A DNA stretch of 7,160 bases. It comes from JAWLEV01 sp046538105 (GTDB lineage: Bacteria > Chloroflexota > Anaerolineae > UBA1429). The DNA lies in contig JBKHJO010000090.1 in the NCBI GenBank assembly GCA_046538105.1, forward strand, positions 1 to 7,160, written 5' to 3'. A model generated the notes under the pieces. That model was given only the letters and a program-made list of their open reading frames with translations. It made no database searches and was not told where the DNA came from. The position numbers and the translations under genes are program-made. Positions 1 to 4,987 of the stretch are shown here, piece by piece; position 1 is the stretch's first letter, and each line of letters begins with the position of its first letter.

Positions 1-190
1 CGTCGACGCAGGTCGACGCCCGGCGCGAAGCGCCTTTGCGCTGGGCTTCAGGCCGAGCACGTTCGGTTCGTTCTCTAGCATTCGCCGTCTGAAGCCAGGT
101 CGTGAAGCCTATCGCCCAATCGTCCGCCTGCGCGGACGAAGAATAGTGAACCATCTACAATATTTGCGTGCACCCAAAGCACTTTATACC
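1..190. other. Left-edge region without a recognisable gene
   Basis: I see no identifiable gene here. The stretch contains several short inverted repeats: GGCGC-GAA-GCGCC at 22-34 and CGTCCGC-CTGC-GCGGACG at 121-138, neither followed by a clear T-tract. A minus-strand frame starts with ATG at 154-152 and stays open to the window edge (51 codons, beginning MVHYSSSAQADDW). An in-frame TAG sits directly before that ATG and there is no convincing Shine-Dalgarno sequence, so it could be the start of a gene that continues to the left or chance. A plus-strand frame is also open from base 2 to 571, but it crosses the terminator and the antisense of the 87-residue gene and looks like a shadow. Confidence 0.4.
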
Positions 191-193
191 CTC

Positions 194-226
194 AAAAGAA
201 ACGGGCGTGCAAGAGCACAGGCCCGT
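194..226 (-). terminator. Intrinsic terminator of the permease-thioredoxin operon
   Basis: Read on the minus strand, ACGGGC (226-221) pairs with GCCCGT (206-201). An inner GTGC/GCAC stem is separated from it by a two-base bulge and closed by a four-base loop. A T-rich tail (TTCTTTT, 200-194) follows at once. It lies about 60 bases beyond the stop codon of the 87-residue gene, with no other gene between, so it is the natural end of the minus-strand operon. Confidence 0.75.
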
Positions 227-286
227 CGTCTCTATGCTATCCTATTTCCGAGGTCTTCCCTCCAGGAAGACGATATCCGGGCTTCA

Positions 287-550
287 TCACGCGTCGCCTT
301 CCACATACAACATCCCCGGTATCTGATCGAGCATCGTGATCACGGTTCGTTTAATCTTCATCCTGGCCCTCCATCGCTCGGCACCGCTGCCCAGATCCCG
401 TTCCCCCACCAGGCCGTCCACGATGCTGAAAAGGGGAACGCCGGCAGAGCCTTCGATGCGGTGTTCCTCCGCCATATCGAGGATAACCTCCCTCAGATGC
501 AAGGGTGTCAGCTCGGAAAGTACCCGATCCAAAGTATCCTGCACGCTCAT
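287..550 (-). CDS. Small hypothetical protein, last gene of the metal-response operon
   Basis: I do not recognise this 87-residue protein. It is soluble, without cysteine, signal peptide or membrane segment. The N-terminal third looks helical (residues about 2-30, with a TPLHLREVILDMAEE stretch). A glycine-containing middle follows (about 37-56), then a basic patch (RWRARMKIKR, about 59-68) and a short hydrophobic end. That order is compatible with a small winged-helix or adaptor fold, but this is a guess. I chose ATG at 550 because GAGG lies eight bases before it; a GTG three codons upstream (559) is the alternative and would give 90 residues. It begins 48 bases after the thioredoxin gene stops, in the same direction, and the next element is a terminator. 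It is therefore probably cotranscribed with the permease and thioredoxin genes and may serve the same response. Confidence 0.6.
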   Translation of the reverse strand: MSVQDTLDRVLSELTPLHLREVILDMAEEHRIEGSAGVPLFSIVDGLVGERDLGSGAERWRARMKIKRTVITMLDQIPGMLYVEGDA

Positions 551-598
551 CTCCGCCACCTCATCAGATAGACCTTTTTATAGTTTCTACCCTATCCG

Positions 599-841
599 TC
601 AACCGCTGTCACCTCCAAGCCAGGCGACGACCTCTTTTTTCCGCGGAAGACGACCCGAGACTTTTAACTCCCCGTCGATTACCAACCCCGGTGTCCCGAC
701 GATAGGATACTCCATGATCTCGTCCATCTGCGTCACCTTGGTGAAGGTGGCCTCCACCCCGGCTTCCTCAGCGGCCTCCTGTGCTATCTTTTCCAGACGC
801 TTACAACGCGGACATCCGGGTCCCAATACTTTGATCTCCAT
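599..841 (-). CDS. Small thioredoxin-family redox protein (redox-active disulfide protein 2 type)
   Basis: An 80-residue minimal thioredoxin/glutaredoxin fold: beta strand MEIKVLG, active site C10-P-R-C13 at the start of the first helix, and the cis-proline loop VGTPGLVIDG (T50-P51) followed by a strand and a final helix ending AWLGG. It is shorter than classical thioredoxins (about 105 residues) and matches the archaeal/bacterial mini-thioredoxin family often annotated as redox-active disulfide protein 2, which is frequently found beside DUF318 permeases and ArsR regulators. It should be a cytoplasmic dithiol-disulfide carrier. A role in reducing or handing over a thiol-bound metal(loid) to the permease is inferred from context. 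The ATG at 841 has GGAGG eight bases upstream. It starts 92 bases after the permease stop with no terminator visible between, so cotranscription is likely. Confidence 0.88.
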   Translation of the reverse strand: MEIKVLGPGCPRCKRLEKIAQEAAEEAGVEATFTKVTQMDEIMEYPIVGTPGLVIDGELKVSGRLPRKKEVVAWLGGDSG

Positions 842-933
842 CGCTACAACCTCCCTCGCATTAACTGTCGCTATTCAACTGAACGTCTGCCTCGCTATCG
901 AAAGAACACTCCCTTCTCCTTATCTCCCCCCTT

Positions 934-2412
934 TCATTCACCAGGGGCGCCAGCAGGTGCAGAAGTCCGTTGCTGCTGTCGCGCGCTCAAACGGTACAAA
1001 AACGCTGCCAACACGGCGACCCCCAAAACGAGATAGATCAAAAGCCGCAAGATCGCCGCGCCGTCTACCCAGGCGCCATAGAGCAAGCCGGCCAGCGTAG
1101 TGAAGACCGTCACCCACCCCACATAGACCCACGTCTTCTTCTTTCCAATCACGCTCGATGTGATCAGGATGCTCTGCAGACTGAGCTCAGGATCGGCCAT
1201 GAGATAGGCCAGTAGCGGCCCGCGGTGCATGCCCAGACTCAGGAACATATTGGCGATGGGTACCTCGACCAGGGTGGGAAAATACATAAAGACGCCAAAG
1301 AGGACGCCGGCCAGGTTCGCCAGCACAGTATTGCGCCCGGCGAGAGCCATGATCCATGCCGGCTTTATGAAACCCCGCACAACGCCGACGGCGAACACGC
1401 CCACCAGGAGCAGTGGGAATATCTGCTTTACAAAGCGCCACGTCTCCCACAGAAACTCCTGTATCTCATAGGCATCAAGGTACTTGTAGGCCACGATCCC
1501 CAATCCGATCAAGGCCGCGAACACGCCCAACGCCTTCCCTGTGAGCAACACGACCAATCCATCCGGCTGGGGAACCATCCCCACAGCAGCCACCACGAGG
1601 GTCAAGGCGATGAGGCCCAGTGCCACCCACGTCCAGGGATTGTATCCTTCATCTACCCTACCAAAACCGAACCAGGCGCTGATCCCAATGAGAGACAACA
1701 ACCCTATGAGGATGGTTCCCTGCACAGTGACCCCCTCCTCACCCACATTGGGGTCATGCGGCACCAGGACATCCAGCCACTCCTGGAATTGGTCCATCCC
1801 GCGAACAGGCAGAACGAAACGTCCATAACTACGTGTAAATACTCCTATACTCAAGGTGCCCGCCAGAAGCAGGCCCAACAACAGAAGGAAAAAGATCACT
1901 TTGCCCCTCTCCAGGGTGGCGTGCGCCGCAAAAGCATCCGCCCCGTCGCCGGCACGTTTTTCCTCGTCCTCGCGAAAGATGAGGGCCATGATGAGACCGA
2001 TGCCGATACCAAAGATGATGGACAGCACAACGCGCGCCAGGGCTATGTCCAGACCGAGGGCCACCCCTGTATAGGTCAGGGCCAGAATGTTGATGGCGGG
2101 GCCCACAAAGAGAAATGTTATGGCGGGGCCCAACCCCGCCCCTCTTTTGTAGATGCCGGCAAAGAGGGGCATGATGGTACATGAACAGACGGCCAGCACG
2201 AATCCCCCCAGTGCAGCAGCGGGATAGGAGATATACTTGGGAGCATTTCGCCCCAGGTAACGGGTAACCACCGTTTGAGGAATCAAGGCCGCCAATGCAC
2301 CGGCCATAAAGAACGCCGGCAAAAGACAGAGCAGAACGTGGGCGGCAAGATAGGCGGCCAGATTGCCCAAGCCTCCCTGCAGTAATCTACCAGTATAGGA
2401 CAACATCTCCAT
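934..2412 (-). CDS. ArsP/DUF318 (UPF0718)-family membrane permease
   Basis: A 492-residue polytopic inner-membrane protein of the DUF318/ArsP_1 permease family, whose characterised members (ArsP) export trivalent organoarsenicals; others are linked to different metals. The family signature is clear: an F-V-L-A-V-C76-S-C78-T-I-M-P segment in a membrane helix, then GLGPAITFLFVGPAINI (93-109), and late in the protein YFPTLVEVP (377-385) and GKKKTWVYV (423-431). The second half repeats the first (G70/G373, P82/P385, G95-P96/G398-P399, P105/P408) but lacks the cysteines. A hydrophilic loop (about 147-170) follows the first helix bundle. The ATG at 2412 is chosen because GGAGG lies nine bases before it; the frame stays open into arsR to 2535, but that extension would cross the promoter and be very hydrophilic. 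It follows arsR by 94 bases and has its own promoter and operator. Metal(loid) efflux is the likely job; the substrate is unknown. Confidence 0.88.
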   Translation of the reverse strand: MEMLSYTGRLLQGGLGNLAAYLAAHVLLCLLPAFFMAGALAALIPQTVVTRYLGRNAPKYISYPAAALGGFVLAVCSCTIMPLFAGIYKRGAGLGPAITFLFVGPAINILALTYTGVALGLDIALARVVLSIIFGIGIGLIMALIFREDEEKRAGDGADAFAAHATLERGKVIFFLLLLGLLLAGTLSIGVFTRSYGRFVLPVRGMDQFQEWLDVLVPHDPNVGEEGVTVQGTILIGLLSLIGISAWFGFGRVDEGYNPWTWVALGLIALTLVVAAVGMVPQPDGLVVLLTGKALGVFAALIGLGIVAYKYLDAYEIQEFLWETWRFVKQIFPLLLVGVFAVGVVRGFIKPAWIMALAGRNTVLANLAGVLFGVFMYFPTLVEVPIANMFLSLGMHRGPLLAYLMADPELSLQSILITSSVIGKKKTWVYVGWVTVFTTLAGLLYGAWVDGAAILRLLIYLVLGVAVLAAFLYRLSARQQQRTSAPAGAPGE

Positions 2413-2450
2413 GCTGGTCAACCTCCTGACATTATATGGACTAATTTGAG

Positions 2451-2470
2451 ATATTCGATAAAATGAATAT
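2451..2470 (-). promoter_or_regulatory. Predicted ArsR operator of the permease operon
   Basis: Perfect inverted repeat ATATTC (2451-2456), eight bases, GAATAT (2465-2470). The same arrangement with the same spacing occurs at the arsR start (2895-2914). It sits four bases downstream of the permease -35 box and covers the spacer and the expected -10 region, the place where a bound ArsR dimer would block RNA polymerase. Recognition by the neighbouring ArsR protein is inferred from the shared sequence and position. Confidence 0.65.
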
Positions 2471-2480
2471 GCTGTGTCAA
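2451..2480 (-). promoter_or_regulatory. Promoter of the permease-thioredoxin operon
   Basis: On the minus strand a perfect -35 box TTGACA lies at 2480-2475. The -10 box is weaker and ambiguous: GAATAT at 2456-2451 (18-base spacer) or TCGAAT (16-base spacer). Transcription would then start near 2444, leaving a leader of about 30 bases that contains the GGAGG site at 2426-2422. A TATAAT at 2436-2431 is too near the start codon and has no -35 partner. Confidence 0.6.
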
Positions 2481-2517
2481 AAAAAGCGCGGGGTAAAGAA
2501 CAGCAATCACGCCCCGC
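2479..2517 (-). terminator. Intrinsic terminator of arsR, overlapping its coding end
   Basis: On the minus strand GCGGGG (2517-2512), which lies within the last codons of arsR, pairs with CCCCGC (2493-2488) across an 18-base loop that contains the stop codon. Two bases later come seven T residues (2485-2479). The last two T residues are also the first two bases of the permease -35 box. The loop is long for a terminator, so termination may be partial and some transcripts may run on into the permease gene. Confidence 0.6.
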
Positions 2518-2896
2518 CCCCCCGTGCTCTCTCACACTTGGGGCAGGGACAGCCCTCCACCGGACACGCCGGCACCGGCGCGAACTCTACATCCTCGCCC
2601 CTTGCCTCCAAAAGAAGCCGCGTGGCGCGCACTACCTCATACACGCGCTCATCGGCGAGCCGATAGTACACCATAACTCCCTCCCGGTGGTCGTACACCA
2701 GGTCCGCCTCGCGTAACACGGTCAACTGTTGTGATACATAGGGCTGACGCTGTCCCAGGATGGCCGTCAGATGACATACGCACGTTTCTCCTTCGGCGAG
2801 GATCTCCACGATACGCAGCCGCACGGGATGCGCGATAGCCTTGATCGCCTCGGCCTGCTTCTTATAAGCTTCCAACGTGCCCGTCCATCCTTCCAT
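2507..2896 (-). CDS. arsR: ArsR/SmtB-family metal(loid)-responsive repressor
   Basis: A 129-residue winged-helix repressor that should bind its operator as a dimer and let go when it binds a metal or metalloid. The core is typical: helix QAEAIKAIAHPVRLRIVEIL (about 14-33), the metal-site helix E37-T-C39-V-C41-H42-L, recognition helix QPYVSQQLTVLREADLV (51-67) and wing REGVMVYYRL (71-80). The C39-V-C41 pair is at the place of the E. coli ArsR CVC arsenic site, with His where that protein has Asp. An extra C-terminal tail, C111-P-V-E-G-C116-P-C118-P-K-C121, adds four cysteines. The ATG at 2896 is preferred because AGAGG (2908-2904) is seven bases upstream; a TTG at 2902 is in frame but too close to that site. 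It is divergent from the histidine kinase and directly upstream of the permease. ArsR type is firm; the inducer is not known. Confidence 0.92.
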   Translation of the reverse strand: MEGWTGTLEAYKKQAEAIKAIAHPVRLRIVEILAEGETCVCHLTAILGQRQPYVSQQLTVLREADLVYDHREGVMVYYRLADERVYEVVRATRLLLEARGEDVEFAPVPACPVEGCPCPKCERARGGGA

Positions 2897-2928
2897 ATTC
2901 AAACCTCTGAATATTATAGTCTGAATAT
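2895..2928 (-). promoter_or_regulatory. Predicted ArsR operator at arsR, with an extra half-site
   Basis: ATATTC (2895-2900), eight bases, GAATAT (2909-2914) repeats the palindrome found before the permease gene; here the symmetry extends to ATATTCA-N6-TGAATAT. A further GAATAT lies at 2923-2928, so three half-sites begin exactly 14 bases apart, and CTGAATAT occurs twice as a direct repeat (2907-2914 and 2921-2928). The palindrome covers the end of the -10 box, the transcription start, the ribosome binding site and the first bases of the start codon. Autorepression by ArsR is the natural inference. Confidence 0.65.
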
Positions 2929-2940
2929 CGCATCTGTCAA
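2913..2940 (-). promoter_or_regulatory. Consensus promoter of arsR
   Basis: On the minus strand a perfect -35 TTGACA (2940-2935), a 16-base spacer and a perfect -10 TATAAT (2918-2913). Transcription should start near 2906, only about ten bases before the ATG at 2896. The message would be nearly leaderless, with the AGAGG site at its very 5' end. Confidence 0.8.
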
Positions 2941-3043
2941 ATCCCTCCCGCGAAGGAACACGCCCTGTCAGGGAGACGTTTCAACTCCCCGCAGCGACAC
3001 ATGCTCCAGTTGCATGAGGTCGACTCTACACTTCTCGTAACCA

Positions 3044-3071
3044 TTGACACGACAGAATATCGGCATACAAT
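3044..3071 (+). promoter_or_regulatory. Promoter of the two-component operon
   Basis: TTGACA (3044-3049), a 16-base spacer and TACAAT (3066-3071) give a strong housekeeping-type promoter pointing to the kinase gene. Start would be near 3078, with a leader of about 90 bases. A single GAATAT (3055-3060), the half-site of the ArsR palindrome, lies in the spacer without a partner. Confidence 0.7.
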
Positions 3072-3155
3072 GGAAGAAACAGAAAAATCTACAATCATCG
3101 ATAATCCGATGCTTCGGATTCGTCCGCCATAGGGACCGAGGGCCTGCGAGGGGCC

Positions 3156-3163
3156 AGGAGGTG
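3156..3163 (+). promoter_or_regulatory. Strong ribosome binding site that fixes the kinase TTG start
   Basis: AGGAGGTG is a near-perfect Shine-Dalgarno sequence. Its GGAGG core ends six bases before TTG 3168, and no ATG or GTG in that frame is similarly placed, so it decides for the TTG start. Confidence 0.8.
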
Positions 3164-3167
3164 GTCG

Positions 3168-4877
3168 TTGACAACCCAGGGCTATGCCTACACGCCCAGG
3201 ATCTGGCCGTCCGTGTTCACGGTCCTGCTGTGGATCGGACTGTCGGCGTACGGCTGGCACCGCCGCAGGGTGCCCGGCGCGCTGCCCTTTGCCATCGGCG
3301 TCCTTTTCGCCGCGGCGTGGGGGACTGGCGCCATCATGGAGCATGCAGCCGTCGACCTGCATACGAAAATCTTCTGGTACAAGTTCCAGTCCGCCTGGCA
3401 ACTGCCCGCCGTCACCGCCACCACCTGCTTTGTCCTCGAATACGCCTGGCCCGGGCGCTGGCTGACCCGCCGCAACCTGGCCCTGCTCTCCATTGCCCCC
3501 CTGCTGTTCGCGATGGCCATCCTGACCGACGGCATCCATCACCTGGCGTGGCGCGGGTTTACCTATGATGGACTGGTCATCCCCCATCGCGGTCCCGCTA
3601 ACTGGGCTTTTGTTGCCTATGGTTACGGCCTGGGTCTCATCAATGTCGTTGTACTCATCTGGCTGCTGATCCACGCACGACAGCACCACTGGCCGCTGGT
3701 GCTCATGTTGACCGGCCAGGTTGCCAGTCGCGCCCTCTATGCGGTACAGGCTATCCATGTACCGTACTATCCCTTTCGTCTGGACTTGCTCGCGCTCGCT
3801 GTCCCCTCCCTGATGTATGCCGTGGCCCTGTTCGGCTTTGGCATCTTTCATCCCATCCCCACGGCCCGCCAGGCGGTGATCGCCCAGATGCGGGACGCCA
3901 TGCTGGTGCTCGACCCCGAGGGACGGGTGGTCAGCCTGAACCCGGCCGCACAGGAAATCCTGGACGTACAGGAAAAGAGCGCTCTGGATCGTCCGATTCA
4001 GGATCTGCTACCCCAATACGTGGGTGTGGACGGAGATCTCGATATTGCGGAGACAGATCAAACCGAAATCCGGCTGGGGAGTAGGAGTGATGCGAAAACC
4101 CGCTATTACCTGCTGGAGACCTCCACATTGAAGGACTGGCGCGGACTGGCAGTCGGCCACCTTCTCCTGCTCCGCGATGTGACCGGACTAAAACAGGCGC
4201 ACGCCCAGATCGTCGAGCAACAGCGCGCGCTGGCCATGCTCCACGAGCGAGAGCAGTTATCGCGCGAACTGCACGATAACCTGGGTCAGGTGTTCGCCTT
4301 TGTCAGCCTCCAGGGGCAGGCCATCCGCCACCTGCTGAGCCAGGACGAGATTTCGACCGCCGACGAATACGTCGACCGCCTGATCGATGTGGCCCGGGAG
4401 GCGGACGTCGATATCCGCGAATCGATTCGGGGCTTGCGCGTGATCCTTTCCGAGCAGGGATTCCCTCCAACCTTGAGTCAGTATCTTGCCCAATATGAGA
4501 GGAACTATGGCATCCACACCGAGGTTGAAAATCCCGAAAGCGTTCTCCCCAGAGCCTTTGCCCCCTCGGTACAGGTTCATCTCTTGCGCATCCTGCAGGA
4601 GGCGCTGACCAACGTGCGCAAACACGCCAACGCCCGCCGTGTGCGAATCGTCTTCGCCGCGAACGACGGCTGGGCGCACATCACCGTGCAGGACGACGGG
4701 GAGGGGTTTGATCCAACCTCGGCTCTTGAGGAATCCGATAAACACATCGGCCTGTGGGTCATGCGCGAGCGCGCCGAGGAGATGGGTGGCACGCTCAGCC
4801 TCAAATCCGCGCCGGGCCAGGGGACAGAGGTGACTGTACGTGTACCGATGAGCGGGAAGGAAGATTACCACAGTTAG
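3168..4877 (+). CDS. Membrane sensor histidine kinase (7TM-PAS-HisKA_3-HATPase)
   Basis: A 569-residue NarL-class sensor kinase. Residues about 12-228 form seven hydrophobic helices with a Trp/Tyr-rich second-to-fourth helix region, matching the N-terminal 7TM sensor domain of histidine kinases (HisKA_7TM type). A PAS domain follows (about 235-340: AMLVLDPEGRVVSLNPAAQEIL), then a short coiled linker (about 341-362). The HisKA_3 H-box is LSRELHDNLGQ with H369 as the phosphorylated residue. The ATPase domain shows an N-box (QEALTNVRKHANA, N482), DDGEGFD (509-515) and IGLWVMRERAEEMGG (527-541). All catalytic boxes are intact. It should autophosphorylate and pass the phosphate to the response regulator encoded 102 bases downstream. 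The start is TTG at 3168, set by a strong ribosome binding site. The signal is unknown; a membrane-located or hydrophobic ligand, possibly with a PAS cofactor, is a reasonable guess. Confidence 0.93.
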   Translation: MTTQGYAYTPRIWPSVFTVLLWIGLSAYGWHRRRVPGALPFAIGVLFAAAWGTGAIMEHAAVDLHTKIFWYKFQSAWQLPAVTATTCFVLEYAWPGRWLTRRNLALLSIAPLLFAMAILTDGIHHLAWRGFTYDGLVIPHRGPANWAFVAYGYGLGLINVVVLIWLLIHARQHHWPLVLMLTGQVASRALYAVQAIHVPYYPFRLDLLALAVPSLMYAVALFGFGIFHPIPTARQAVIAQMRDAMLVLDPEGRVVSLNPAAQEILDVQEKSALDRPIQDLLPQYVGVDGDLDIAETDQTEIRLGSRSDAKTRYYLLETSTLKDWRGLAVGHLLLLRDVTGLKQAHAQIVEQQRALAMLHEREQLSRELHDNLGQVFAFVSLQGQAIRHLLSQDEISTADEYVDRLIDVAREADVDIRESIRGLRVILSEQGFPPTLSQYLAQYERNYGIHTEVENPESVLPRAFAPSVQVHLLRILQEALTNVRKHANARRVRIVFAANDGWAHITVQDDGEGFDPTSALEESDKHIGLWVMRERAEEMGGTLSLKSAPGQGTEVTVRVPMSGKEDYHS

Positions 4878-4888
4878 GAGAGAGGGAG

Positions 4889-4987
4889 ATGGAGAGACGC
4901 ACACACGTGAACCATGGAACCAGGAAGCATAAGTGTGGGAAACAGGATCGGGCATCTTTGCACCATGAAGGAGTAACCCATGCTTGA
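4889..4987 (+). CDS. Possible 32-residue small protein between kinase and regulator
   Basis: ATG 4889 is preceded by AGGAG (4876-4880) with an eight-base gap, a better site than many real genes have. The frame ends with TGA at 4985-4987, eight bases into the response regulator gene, an overlap typical of coupled translation. The product (begins MERRTHVNHGTRKHKCGK) is very basic, with six His and one Cys, and has no recognisable domain. It may instead be only a coupling leader that opens the regulator start site, or chance. Nothing else explains the 102-base gap. Confidence 0.3.
   Translation: MERRTHVNHGTRKHKCGKQDRASLHHEGVTHA

Larger units (their letters stand above)
2941..3167. other. Divergent intergenic region between arsR and the histidine kinase
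   Basis: No gene is supported. Besides the two promoters and the ribosome binding site listed separately, it holds a small palindrome CCCTG-T-CAGGG (about 2964-2974) and a perfect hairpin AATCCGA-TGCT-TCGGATT (3103-3120) within the predicted kinase leader. That hairpin has no following T-tract on the plus strand and could shape the roughly 90-base leader. A 20-codon frame from ATG 3070 has no ribosome binding site and begins inside the -10 box. Confidence 0.5.

Noticed and set aside
253..271. Perfect hairpin GTCTTCC-CTCCA-GGAAGAC just beyond the 87-residue gene, as a terminator
   Set aside because: It has no T-tract on either strand; the hairpin at 194-226 with a T-rich tail is the better terminator. 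It might stabilise the 3' end of the message.
336..1100. 254-residue plus-strand open frame and a smaller one at 146-571
   Set aside because: Both run antisense through the 87-residue gene (the larger also through the thioredoxin gene), are rich in Arg, Ser and Pro, and have no motif; the smaller also crosses the operon terminator.
1225..2184. 319-residue plus-strand open frame
   Set aside because: It is antisense to the permease; its His/Gln-rich composition mirrors membrane-protein codons on the other strand.
2413..2535. Upstream extension of the permease to residue -41
   Set aside because: The extra residues would be translated through the arsR stop, terminator, promoter and operator, are hydrophilic and unlike the family, and the ATG at 2412 has a proper ribosome binding site.
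3070..3132. 20-codon frame in the kinase leader
   Set aside because: Its ATG lies within the predicted -10 box and upstream of the expected transcript start, and it has no ribosome binding site.
2937..3851. 304-residue minus-strand open frame rich in Gln, Gly and Asp
   Set aside because: Most of it is antisense to the seven-helix domain of the kinase, it runs across the divergent promoter region, and its composition is low in complexity with no domain.
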